Source: JAJPIG01 sp035531675
GTDB taxonomy: Bacteria > Desulfobacterota > Binatia > Binatales > Binataceae
NCBI GenBank assembly: GCA_035531675.1
Contig: DATKSL010000006.1
Location: 1 to 64,000, forward strand
Reading direction: 5' to 3'
DNA: 64,000 nucleotides
The notes beneath the pieces were generated by a model. The model saw only the letters and a program-made list of their open reading frames with translations, did no database searches and was not told where the DNA came from. Below, piece after piece: positions 1 to 7,927 of the stretch. Both the position numbers and the translations under genes were made by a program. The first letter of the stretch is position 1. The number at the start of each line of letters is the position of its first letter.

Positions 1-102
1 GATCGGCCGCATGCCGGACAAGTCGTATTCGGTCAGGTCGGCCTTGTCGACGAACTCCTCGGCTTCCTTATCGCTTTTGAAGCTTGGCAGTTTCTTTTTC
101 AT
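1..102 (-). CDS. CopG/BrnA-type antitoxin, 5' part only (cut by window edge)
   Basis: Seen: an ATG at 102 on the minus strand opens a frame that reaches the window edge without a stop. The 34 visible residues start MKKKLPSFKSDKEAEEF and continue with an acidic DLTEYDLSG stretch. This opening is typical of CopG-fold antitoxins paired with BrnT toxins, which bind their toxin and repress the operon. The start lies 35 nt inside the toxin gene, so the pair is translationally coupled. The ribbon-helix-helix DNA-binding part should lie beyond position 1 and is not visible. Family assignment rests on the N-terminus and the neighbour. Confidence 0.75.
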   Translation of the reverse strand, partial: MKKKLPSFKSDKEAEEFVDKADLTEYDLSGMRPI

Positions 103-376
103 AGTGCTCCACTTCCTTCCTGTGCATGAAGCGCGCGCTGATCGGCCGGACGAGTCTCTTGCCGCGCCGTGTGCGCAGAGTGAAGACGACGAAGATCCAG
201 CGGCCCGCTTCGCTCTTTCCAATTGCCTTGAACCGTTCCTCGGACTTCGAGTGCAGAGGGTCAGGCAGCACAGCGATTGAACTGCGGAACATGGACTCGA
301 TCGCGCCCTGAGAAATGCCATGCTCCTGGCACTTGGACCGGTTGCCATCGTCCCAATCAAAGCCGGCTATCTGCAT
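68..376 (-). CDS. brnT: BrnT family toxin (type II toxin-antitoxin)
   Basis: A protein of 102 residues matching the small BrnT ribonuclease-type toxins. Seen: the family opening MQIAGFDWDDGNRSKC, a central GRWIFVVFTLR beta strand, and the C-terminal RPISARFMHRKE stretch with the conserved Arg and His-Arg pair. BrnT is a RelE-fold RNase that inhibits translation and is neutralised by its downstream antitoxin. I chose the ATG at 376 over an in-frame TTG at 391 because family members start right before this Ile/Ser-Gly-Phe-Asp-Trp motif and a GGGA sits 6 nt upstream. A sigma-70-like promoter ends about 28 nt upstream. It lies next to a broken tRNA-Ser gene, as expected for cargo at the end of a mobile island. 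Confidence 0.88.
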   Translation of the reverse strand: MQIAGFDWDDGNRSKCQEHGISQGAIESMFRSSIAVLPDPLHSKSEERFKAIGKSEAGRWIFVVFTLRTRRGKRLVRPISARFMHRKEVEHYEKETAKLQKR

Positions 377-403
377 CGGAGTCCCAGCCAACCGACGTTC
401 CTA

Positions 404-433
404 AGTATGGACGGTTGTACAGCCATTTGTCAA
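404..433 (-). promoter_or_regulatory. Sigma-70-like promoter of the brnT/antitoxin pair
   Basis: On the minus strand TTGACA (433-428), an 18-nt spacer and CATACT (409-404) form a good promoter, giving a leader of about 20 nt before the brnT ATG. The spacer contains TGTACA, a small palindrome that could serve autoregulation by the antitoxin; that is inference. Just upstream, the 10-mer AGTGCCCACT occurs twice in tandem (forward strand about 450-472). Confidence 0.6.
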
Positions 434-577
434 CTGCGAATGAGCCATTTCAGTGCCCACTTAGTGCCCACTTCCGGATTTATCCACAGGATCTCAGACG
501 ATCTCGGTCGACAGAAAACCCTTATATTTACTGCCTTATATGACCTGAGCCGATCCCTCAAAAACCCTCGGGCAGAA

Positions 578-616
578 TTTCAAGACCGGTGCCTTCAACC
601 GCTCGGCCACCCCTCC
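578..616 (-). tRNA. tRNA-Ser(TGA) gene fragment: 5' half only, putative attachment-site remnant
   Basis: Read on the minus strand this is a canonical tRNA-Ser 5' half: acceptor strand GGAGGGG, D-arm with GGCCGAGC-GGTTGAAGGC, anticodon 5' strand ACCGG and loop CTTGAAA (anticodon TGA). After the loop the sequence becomes TTCTGCCCGAGG, with no 3' anticodon strand (CCGGT), no long variable arm, no GGTTCGAAT T-arm and no CCCCTCC acceptor partner. The gene therefore cannot fold or function. A clean break at the anticodon loop is a known integrase crossover position, so I read it as an attachment-site remnant. The 371-bp gene-free stretch 392-762 holds this fragment and the brnT promoter; I see nothing else in it. 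Confidence 0.75.
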
Positions 617-762
617 GAAAAAACAGGCTTGCCCGCGTCGATCAGTGCGATCGCTCAAGCATACGAAAAAGAACCCAGCATGAAAATTGTGTTGCTGATA
701 AAACCGGCGAACTTGCGTCCTGGTGCGATATCGTCAGGATAGCGGTGTCGGCGTGTCGCCGG

Positions 763-1653
763 TCACAAACCTTCGAAGAAATCCAGCAACCTCGACAGCT
801 CCTGACTTTTCGTCTCGGGATTCTGCCGTACTTCCTCGGCGAGCCGCGAATAAAGCCTTGCCGCGCCCTTGAATATGCTCACTCCGGCGTCGTCATCATC
901 AAGAAAATTGGCTATCTCTTCCATCTCGCCTTCCCAACGATAGGCTTTCGGGAGCATGCCGGGAATCCTGCGGGCCAGCAGCTTCAGCATCTCCGCCTGA
1001 CTCTTCGCCAGCTCCTCGCGTAGCGGCATGGCGAGGTTGTGCCGCGCCGCAGCGCGGATCATGATGCTGCCAAGCGCCGTCAGCCCCTTGGTAAGCCCTG
1101 CGTAGCACATCTTGAAGGCCGAAGCTGAGCCGACCCGGTCGTCGAGCATCTCAATATCAAGACCATGAATCGTCAAACGCTTCAGAAGCGAAGCATCTTT
1201 ACCAGATGCGTAAATCGATGTTCGCCGAGCGGTCGGATCGCGTTTGGCCGGCGGCGGTCCCCCGATTATACCGGCGTCAATAAAACCGCACTTCGTATCC
1301 TCCAACAGCCTTGCGATTCGCAGCGCAGTGGCAGGCGAGATCGCATTGCACTCGACGTAGATTGGCCTTCTGCTCGCGCGCCTAAGTGGTTCGTGAAAAC
1401 GCTCCGCCACCGCTACGGCCTGCCCGGGAGGAACAATTGACAGCACAAATCCCGCGTCGTCGACCAGTTGCCGGTCGTCGTTCCTCACCTCGAGGCCTGC
1501 TTGCTCAACCCGCCGCACACTTGCAGGACTACGTCCCCGCAGCGAAGTCGTGACGCGGGCGCCATACTCGCGCAGCCGACGGCCGATCGCGCTCCCCATC
1601 TCGCCGGCTCCGACGATCGCGACGATTTCCCCGTTGCCATCCGCAGCTGTCAT
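763..1653 (-). CDS. NAD(P)-dependent dehydrogenase of the 6-phosphogluconate/3-hydroxyisobutyrate dehydrogenase class (DUF1932 type)
   Basis: A 296-residue soluble protein. The N-terminus is a Rossmann NAD(P)-binding domain (NAD_binding_2 type) with GAGEMG at residues 15-20. The second half is helical and carries SASAFKMCYAGLTKG, which contains the Lys typical of beta-hydroxyacid dehydrogenases and resembles the DUF1932 C-terminal domain. These enzymes oxidise small hydroxy acids; the substrate here is unknown. The ATG at 1653 is supported by GAGGAG about 7 nt upstream. It follows the xoxG-like gene by 65 bp on the same strand and may be the last gene of the xox run, but nothing shows a role in methanol oxidation. 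Confidence 0.8.
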   Translation of the reverse strand: MTAADGNGEIVAIVGAGEMGSAIGRRLREYGARVTTSLRGRSPASVRRVEQAGLEVRNDDRQLVDDAGFVLSIVPPGQAVAVAERFHEPLRRASRRPIYVECNAISPATALRIARLLEDTKCGFIDAGIIGGPPPAKRDPTARRTSIYASGKDASLLKRLTIHGLDIEMLDDRVGSASAFKMCYAGLTKGLTALGSIMIRAAARHNLAMPLREELAKSQAEMLKLLARRIPGMLPKAYRWEGEMEEIANFLDDDDAGVSIFKGAARLYSRLAEEVRQNPETKSQELSRLLDFFEGL

Positions 1654-1718
1654 TGGATCACTCCTCGAGCCCTGCGAAATCTCTCGCGCCTGGCTGCTCT
1701 CCTGCTGGCGAACGCTCG

Positions 1719-2495
1719 TCAGTCGTTGGCCGAAAGTGGTCTGCCGGGGCCCAAAAGTCCAAGTTGACGCGCCTTTACGTACTCGTAAATTTGTTCCATT
1801 TCGTCGGCAGTGAAAAATCCCGCCCAGTCCGGCATCCCCTTGTCTTTCCTGCCCTCCATCGAAACAATGAAAAACTGCTTCCTGCTCATACCGTTGGCCA
1901 GCGACTTTCTGAGATCGGGCGCGTATTCGCCGCCTTGCGCGTCAAGGCCATGGCATCGATAACAATATGAGTCGTACTTTTCGAATCCTGCGAAGATATT
2001 GGCGGTCACCTGACGTTTGTCATTAAATACCTTGAAATCGACGCTGACCGACTTTCCATTCGGCTCCTTATAAGTATATATTCTGGCCGTCCGTTCCTTT
2101 ACTTCGCCTTTCAAACTGAGTATCCATTTTACGATTTTAGAGGCATCGGCCTGGCTCAGTTTGGGATGCGCCGGCATCGGCACCGTGCCCCAATGTCCGA
2201 CCCCGCCGTTAATGACCTTGAACGTCAGGATCGTAGCAGCCTGAGGCTGGCCATTGTAAGTCTGCGCGACCTTGAGCCACGCCGGACCGACAACTTCGTG
2301 ATCGATTGCGTGACACGAGAAGCAATCCTGTTGCTGGGCGAGCTGCATCGCCTTTGAGCCTGGCGCAGTTTCCGCCGTGAGCGGCGTTGGCCAAGTCAGC
2401 AGAAATAGCACTAAGAGCGAAAGCAGCGGCCGCTGGCCAAGCTGTGTCGCCGGTCGGAGTGACCTCGAGATAAGCCGGCCCAGTCGATGCAACAA
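1719..2495 (-). CDS. xoxG: Exported two-heme cytochrome c, XoxG-like electron acceptor of XoxF
   Basis: About 258 residues with a signal peptide (hydrophobic LLSLLVLFLL, then TPLTAET). Two c-type heme sites are visible: CFSCH near residues 58-62, in a cytochrome-c551-like domain with PMPAHP as likely Met ligand, and CYRCH near 178-182 in a class I cytochrome c domain with GMPDW. XoxG or MxaG proteins take electrons from PQQ methanol dehydrogenase in the periplasm. The classical ones have a single heme, so this two-domain form is unusual. The start is uncertain: there is no ATG before the signal peptide. TTG at 2495 is chosen because it overlaps the xoxJ stop region and yields a complete signal peptide. 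Function comes mainly from position directly after xoxF and xoxJ. Confidence 0.75.
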   Translation of the reverse strand: MLHRLGRLISRSLRPATQLGQRPLLSLLVLFLLTWPTPLTAETAPGSKAMQLAQQQDCFSCHAIDHEVVGPAWLKVAQTYNGQPQAATILTFKVINGGVGHWGTVPMPAHPKLSQADASKIVKWILSLKGEVKERTARIYTYKEPNGKSVSVDFKVFNDKRQVTANIFAGFEKYDSYCYRCHGLDAQGGEYAPDLRKSLANGMSRKQFFIVSMEGRKDKGMPDWAGFFTADEMEQIYEYVKARQLGLLGPGRPLSAND

Positions 2496-2509
2496 TCCGA
2501 GCGCCGTGT

Positions 2510-3349
2510 TCAGGGGAAGTCGTTCGCGGCCGCGTACAGCCTGACGTCGTATTGCACCAGGACGTCGTGTATCTCGGCCTTGTGCGAGGCAATTACGCGG
2601 TTTAGTTGTGAGCACAGCGCATTGTCATCCTTCCTCACGCCCATTGCCATCGAGAACATATACTGCTCCGGCGAGCCCATGGCGCGGGTGTTCGGAACTC
2701 GCAGCACCTGCAAGTTGGGATAGTCCTTGAGAAACCACCCGATTGCGGGCTCCCACGTGATCATGACGTCGACGCGGCCATCCTCGACCGCCTTGAGCAT
2801 TGAGGCCGGTGAGCTGCCTTCCTGATCGCCGACGTGGAAGGCCTTGGCGTCGAAGATCAGGTCGCGAATCTTGAGACCGTCTTGCGGTGGGGTGCCTTCC
2901 TCAAAGCCGATCTTAACCTTGTGCAGGACGGCGGAGTCCATACTTTCGAGGTCGTACCCTTTGCCCTTTCTGAAAACGAACACATACGACGAGGCGTAGT
3001 ACGGGTCTGTCGTCAGCTCCTCCTGGCTGCCGTATGGTAGGTTGATCACCAAGTCGCATTTGTTGGCATCGAGGGTCCGCGCCAAAAACTCACTAAAACC
3101 GCCGTTGCCGCGGTAGCTGGCCCAGTAGTATTCCAGTTTGCGATTCAGCGCTTTCGCGACGATCGTTGCGATCCGGTTCTCGAACCCCTGTCCGGCCTGG
3201 TTAGAAAACGGCATGTAATTCGGGTCGGCGCAAACCCGCAAGCTGGCCGACCGCGCCGGTGTCGCCGCTGATAGCAACAGCAAGATCAAAGCGAATCTCG
3301 TGAAATACTTCATCAAAGCTGACTCAGTCGTCATGATGGCGCCAGTCAT
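2510..3349 (-). CDS. xoxJ: XoxJ/MxaJ-like periplasmic solute-binding-fold protein
   Basis: A 279-residue exported protein with the amino-acid-binding-protein fold (SBP family 3). The mature part starts SASLRVCADPNYMPFSN, the characteristic opening of quinoprotein-dehydrogenase-associated binding proteins. XoxJ is thought to help mature or activate XoxF rather than transport a solute. The start overlaps the xoxF stop as ATGA, giving translational coupling. An internal ATG at 3313, just before the signal peptide (KYFTRFALILLLL), would give a more usual signal sequence. It lies between xoxF and the xoxG-like cytochrome, the order seen in known xoxFJG clusters. Confidence 0.87.
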   Translation of the reverse strand: MTGAIMTTESALMKYFTRFALILLLLSAATPARSASLRVCADPNYMPFSNQAGQGFENRIATIVAKALNRKLEYYWASYRGNGGFSEFLARTLDANKCDLVINLPYGSQEELTTDPYYASSYVFVFRKGKGYDLESMDSAVLHKVKIGFEEGTPPQDGLKIRDLIFDAKAFHVGDQEGSSPASMLKAVEDGRVDVMITWEPAIGWFLKDYPNLQVLRVPNTRAMGSPEQYMFSMAMGVRKDDNALCSQLNRVIASHKAEIHDVLVQYDVRLYAAANDFP

Positions 3350-5148
3350 GGAGCGCTCAGCGCGAAGACCATCAGCGTGCCGCCCAAGTTGGTATAATCC
3401 CCGAGCGAAGCTGTCAGGCCGACTGCGCCAAGACCTTCACTACCCTTGGTGAGGCCCGCCGCCAGACCTATCGCGGCCCATCCCCCTACGCCAGTTAGAA
3501 CGGCAACGTATTGCTTACCCTTGTGCGTGTAGGTGATCGGATTACCTATAATTCCGGAAGGGCATTTGAACTGATAGAGAATCTTGCCGGTTTTGAGATT
3601 CACCGCCCTGAACCAGCCATCCAGGGTGCCGTAAAATCCCACTCCCCCGGCGGTGGTTAAGACTCCCGACCAATCCTGAAACCGATCGTTGATGGCCCAC
3701 TTGGTGGCGCCGGTGATAGCGTCGAAGGCGATGAAGCGGCCGCGCACATCTGGCGAGGCCGGATACATATTCAAGATTGCACCGACGTATGGAAAGCCGG
3801 CCTTATATTTTACGTCAAAGGCCTGATAGTCCATGCATATGTGATTGGTCGGGACGTAAAAGAGCCCGGTGGCCGGATCGTATGAGGCCGGCTGTTCATC
3901 CTTGTCGCCCTCGGCTGCCGGACAGATGTGCTTAACGTTGACGCCGGCCTTGGTCATTTTGCTGGGATCGACGTCCGGTCTGCCGGTTACGGGATTAATC
4001 CTGGTGGCCCAGTTTACCGAAGGGTCATACTTGTGGACGGCAACCAGCTTGCCATTACGGCGGTCGAGGACCCAGCAGTAGCCATTGCGATCAAAGTGTA
4101 CTATGCAGGGGACGGTGTGACCTTTTACGTCGAGGTCGACAACGATGTCTTCGTTAACCCCATCATAGTCCCAGCCGTCGTGAGGCGTCATCTGGAAGGC
4201 CCACGCCGCCACTCCGGTATCTGGATTCCGGGCGATGATGCTCATCGACCAACGGTTATCGCCAGGCCGTTGAGTCGGGTTCCAGCTGCCCGGATTTCCG
4301 GTGCCATAGTAAAGCAGGTTGAGCTTGGGATCGTACGAATACCAGCCCCAGGTTGTGCCGCCGCCCAGTTTCCATTGGTCGCCCTGCCAGGTGCTGAGGC
4401 TGGAGTCCTTTCCCACCGGTTTCTGTTCATTGGCGTTGATGGTCTTGGCAGGGTCGAAAAGCATTCCCTCGTCGGGCCCCGCGCTGTATGCGCGCCACGC
4501 CAGCTTGCCGGTATTAAGATCGAAAGCGCTGAGATAACCGAGCACGCCAAACTCGCCGCCTGATACACCGATGATAACCTTGTCCTTGACCACCAGGGGC
4601 GCAGCAGTGACAGTCTGCCCCTTCAGCGGGTCGGCGTTATCTGCAGTCCACAACACTTTCCCGGTCTTCGCATCGAGCGCGTAAACGTGACCATCGAGAA
4701 TGCTCGCAATTACTTTGCCGTCGGCGTAAGCGACGCCGCGGTTGACCACGTCGCAGCAGGCAACGGGCGGCGCGTCAGGATTCTTCGGTGGCTCGAATTT
4801 CCAAACCATTCGCCCGACATCGTCAAGGTCGACGGCGAAAATGTAGTTCGGATACGCGCTTTCGAAGTACATCATGTTGCCGACCACTAGCGGCTGGCCT
4901 TCGTGGCCGCGTAAGGCGCCGGTCGACATCGTCCACGCGACCTGCAGCCGCTTCGCATTATCGGCAGTTATCTGTTTCAGTTTGCTGAATCGTGTAACAG
5001 CGTAGTTGCCGCCCGGCATCACCCATTGGTTGGCGTCGGTGGACATTTGCGCCAGCATGGAATTGGCGTGCGCCAGCGAGGGGATGCAGATGAAACAGGC
5101 GATGAGCAAAAAAGTTAGGGAACCGCGAGGCGTGTTTTGCGCTTTCAT
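3346..5148 (-). CDS. xoxF: Lanthanide-dependent PQQ methanol dehydrogenase, XoxF type
   Basis: A 600-residue periplasmic eight-bladed propeller quinoprotein with a signal peptide (residues 1 to about 28, AHA cleavage). Key residues are visible: the vicinal Cys131-Cys132 disulfide over PQQ, Glu199 (GGEFG) and Asn285 (GTGNPGSW) as metal ligands, catalytic Asp327 in WDYDGVNE, and Asp329 two residues later. Calcium MxaF enzymes have Ala at this last position, while lanthanide XoxF enzymes have Asp, so Ln3+ dependence is predicted. Tryptophan docking motifs of the propeller recur. The reaction is methanol (or another primary alcohol) to aldehyde, possibly on to formate. It is followed by xoxJ and a cytochrome and preceded by the pqq genes; no MxaI small subunit is present. 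Confidence 0.93.
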   Translation of the reverse strand: MKAQNTPRGSLTFLLIACFICIPSLAHANSMLAQMSTDANQWVMPGGNYAVTRFSKLKQITADNAKRLQVAWTMSTGALRGHEGQPLVVGNMMYFESAYPNYIFAVDLDDVGRMVWKFEPPKNPDAPPVACCDVVNRGVAYADGKVIASILDGHVYALDAKTGKVLWTADNADPLKGQTVTAAPLVVKDKVIIGVSGGEFGVLGYLSAFDLNTGKLAWRAYSAGPDEGMLFDPAKTINANEQKPVGKDSSLSTWQGDQWKLGGGTTWGWYSYDPKLNLLYYGTGNPGSWNPTQRPGDNRWSMSIIARNPDTGVAAWAFQMTPHDGWDYDGVNEDIVVDLDVKGHTVPCIVHFDRNGYCWVLDRRNGKLVAVHKYDPSVNWATRINPVTGRPDVDPSKMTKAGVNVKHICPAAEGDKDEQPASYDPATGLFYVPTNHICMDYQAFDVKYKAGFPYVGAILNMYPASPDVRGRFIAFDAITGATKWAINDRFQDWSGVLTTAGGVGFYGTLDGWFRAVNLKTGKILYQFKCPSGIIGNPITYTHKGKQYVAVLTGVGGWAAIGLAAGLTKGSEGLGAVGLTASLGDYTNLGGTLMVFALSAP

Positions 5149-5256
5149 CGTTCTTCACCGTTAACCGGTTGTGACTCCCCGAGCTTACATTGCTACCTGA
5201 TGCCTGACTTCGAGTAGTACAAACGCGCCGAGCACGTCAAGGAAGCGGACGGCTCG

Positions 5257-7926
5257 TTAACCGGCGGTGATTATTTCAGGGGCGCCAAGGCCGGAAGATG
5301 AAATCTGCTCTGAGATCCGAGGCGCGTCGCCGATGATGAGCCACGAGACCGGTGCAGCGCCGACCCGCCGCACCGAGCGCGACAGGTCATGCGCCCGCAG
5401 ACCGGCGAGGCGTCCAGCCATCGCCGCATAGTAGTTGTCGGGTAGGGCATGCAGGACGAGGTGTTCCAACGCCTGTGCGCACTGAGCGTTGGTCTCATAC
5501 CCGGCCGGCAGGCTCGCAACAACGTGCTTACACGCCCGCGTGAATTCCGCATTGGTCATCGATCGTTGTCGCGCAAGGCGGTCCAGATGCTGTCGAATTT
5601 CATTTATCGCGTCGGCAGCCCGGTCGCTTCGAACGAAAGAATGGACGAGCCACAATCCCCCAAAGCGCGCATGGAGCAGTTTGGAGCGCGCGCCATACGA
5701 CCAGCCGTGCGTTTCGCGAAGCGCAAGGTTCAGCCTCGAGCTGAACATTCCGCCCAGGACCGCGTTGGCAACCATAAGCGCGTCGATGTCCGGCTCGCGT
5801 CGCGGCGGCAGCGGCAGCGCGGCGAAAATTCCGGCTTGCGCCAGCCCGATCCGGTCGATCAAGCAGGGCCTCGAGCGAGAGAACTTCATCGCCGGCGTTA
5901 TCGGCTCCGCCAGCGGATTCGACGACGGCTGCCAGGCGCCGAAGGTTTGCCCGAGCAGCGCCAGGAGATCGCGTATCCTGACCGGACCGACGACGACCAA
6001 CGTCGCGCGATTCGGTCTGAGCCAACGGGAATAGAACTCCTGTACGCGCTCGACAGTCGCGCTTGCGAGGCCGGCTTCGGTGTCGGACCCGCTGAACGGC
6101 CGGGCGTACGGATGGCCATTGGGATAGATCCGGTACGGGAGCTTGCGCAGCGCGAGGTCGAGAGGCCGCGCGATCTCATCGCGGATGATCCCGGCGCAGC
6201 GTGATTTGGTCTGCTCCAAGTCAAGCTCCTCGAACCGGGGATTCGTCACCGCGCGGGCCAGCAGTGACAGACCGCTCGCGAGGTTATCTGGCATCATCGA
6301 ACTCTCGAGCACGCCCCCGTCGAGTTCCGCCCGACCACCAAGAATCGAGCCTATGCGCGCCAGCTCCTCGCCGACGCTAGCACCGCGCGGACCTGTGCGA
6401 GCGCGGCTAATCAGGTTTAGACCGAGACCGACGAGTCCGCCGATAGCGGGACTCTCCGCTGCCGCACCGGGTTCGAGGATCAGGCGCAATTCGATCGGTC
6501 CGGTTCCTTCCCGTTCGATATGCATCACGCGCAGGCCGTTCTCCAGCCGCGCGCACGAAACCTGCGGCCATTGCCATGTGCTCGGGGCCGGAGGCGCGGG
6601 TGGCCTTCCGTGCACGATGCCTCGTGATGGTGGTCGGCTCGGCGCCTGCGGGCAGACCTCGATCACCAGATTCCTGCCATCGAGCCAGCGCGCGACGCTT
6701 GCAGCAGCCGAGCCGGGGTTGAGCGCGGCGATGGTCTGGAGATGCGCGGTTGCGGCGCCCGGATCTCCAGTCGCGATAGTTGCCGTCGCCAGTACGTCCG
6801 ATTTGCTCCGCGGGCCGCATACACGCTCGGTTTCCCGGATGAATCTTGCAACGATTCGCGCACGAGCCGATTCATAATCCTGCTTCGAGGAAGTCTCGCT
6901 GGCGAAGCGCGAGAGTTCGACAGTCAGTGCGGAATCCAGCTCCGCGAGCTGTGCGTCAGGCGCAGCCGTCGCCCACAGGACGATTTGCGAGCCCAGCTCT
7001 CGTTCCTGCAGTTCGATCGAAACCGCGCTCGCTAGTCGGGCTTCGCGGACCAGTTGCCTGAACAGCCACGATGACTCGCCGCCGGCCAGCAGCTCGCAGG
7101 CGATCGCCAGGCTCGCGCGCTCGGGCGACCCGAGCCCGGGAACGTTCCACACCCGGTAGATTCGCGCGGGCGCATCACGCTCATAAAGCTGTAATCGCGT
7201 CTCGCGCTCGGGCCTGGCGATCCATGGCGAGCGCTGTGGACGGGGCGTTCCGGCGGAAATCGTTTCGAAGCGGCGGCGCGTTTTCTCGATCGCATCGCGG
7301 AGTTCTATATCGCCGGCGATCACGAGCGTCGCGTTGGCGGCGCTGTAGCCGGTCTCGAACCAGCGCAGTGCATCATCGAGCGAGATGTTATCGAGGTCTT
7401 CAATCAGGCCGTAAGGATGATGCGCGTAGGGATGTTCGCGTGGGTAGCTGTGGCGGCGAATCAGGCCCGCGACCCTGCCGTACGGCGCTGCTTGACGCTG
7501 CCGGAGTTCGTTGCGAACGACTTCCCGTTGGCGATCGAGCGCGCTCCGGTCGAGGGCTCCGCCAAGACAGCTCAGCCGCTCGGCTTCCATCGACAGCGCA
7601 TAGTCGAGTGCCTCGGCAGGAACGGCGGCAAAGTATGCGCTGTAGTCGTCGGTCGCGATGGCGTTAATCGAGGTTGCGCCGATCCGTTCGAGCGGCACGA
7701 AATAATTCTCCGGCGAATGCTCGCTGCCGGAGAACATCAGGTGTTCGAAGAGATGCGCGAGGCCGTACTTCCCCGGCGGTTCGTCGCCCGAGCCGGCACG
7801 ATAGGCGACGTGGACGGCCACGATCGGCGACTTGGGATCGCGATGGGCGACGACCCGCAGTCCGTTGCCGAGTGTCGCGACGACCGCGGGAATTCGGACG
7901 GTGGCCGGATCGAACGCTTGCGGCAC
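5257..7926 (-). CDS. M16 family zinc peptidase, PqqF/PqqG-like, two-unit protein
   Basis: An 889-residue protein built from two M16 halves. The N-terminal half has the inverted zinc motif HLFEH (residues 58-62) and a downstream acidic REVVRNEL helix (135-142) with the third ligand. The C-terminal half (from about residue 440) has the M16 fold and lacks HxxEH, as in PqqG or the MPP alpha subunit. In methylotrophs separate PqqF and PqqG proteases release or trim the cross-linked PqqA peptide; here both functions appear to be in one chain. GTG start at 7926, 1 nt after the pqqE stop, so it belongs to the pqq operon. No signal peptide is seen, which fits a cytoplasmic PQQ-maturation protease. A general peptidase role cannot be excluded. 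Confidence 0.85.
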   Translation of the reverse strand: MPQAFDPATVRIPAVVATLGNGLRVVAHRDPKSPIVAVHVAYRAGSGDEPPGKYGLAHLFEHLMFSGSEHSPENYFVPLERIGATSINAIATDDYSAYFAAVPAEALDYALSMEAERLSCLGGALDRSALDRQREVVRNELRQRQAAPYGRVAGLIRRHSYPREHPYAHHPYGLIEDLDNISLDDALRWFETGYSAANATLVIAGDIELRDAIEKTRRRFETISAGTPRPQRSPWIARPERETRLQLYERDAPARIYRVWNVPGLGSPERASLAIACELLAGGESSWLFRQLVREARLASAVSIELQERELGSQIVLWATAAPDAQLAELDSALTVELSRFASETSSKQDYESARARIVARFIRETERVCGPRSKSDVLATATIATGDPGAATAHLQTIAALNPGSAAASVARWLDGRNLVIEVCPQAPSRPPSRGIVHGRPPAPPAPSTWQWPQVSCARLENGLRVMHIEREGTGPIELRLILEPGAAAESPAIGGLVGLGLNLISRARTGPRGASVGEELARIGSILGGRAELDGGVLESSMMPDNLASGLSLLARAVTNPRFEELDLEQTKSRCAGIIRDEIARPLDLALRKLPYRIYPNGHPYARPFSGSDTEAGLASATVERVQEFYSRWLRPNRATLVVVGPVRIRDLLALLGQTFGAWQPSSNPLAEPITPAMKFSRSRPCLIDRIGLAQAGIFAALPLPPRREPDIDALMVANAVLGGMFSSRLNLALRETHGWSYGARSKLLHARFGGLWLVHSFVRSDRAADAINEIRQHLDRLARQRSMTNAEFTRACKHVVASLPAGYETNAQCAQALEHLVLHALPDNYYAAMAGRLAGLRAHDLSRSVRRVGAAPVSWLIIGDAPRISEQISSSGLGAPEIITAG

Positions 7927-7927
7927 C

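Noticed and set aside
578..616. Complete tRNA-Ser or tRNA-Sec
   Set aside because: The 3' half, variable arm, T-arm and acceptor partner are missing, and the anticodon reads TGA (Ser), not TCA.
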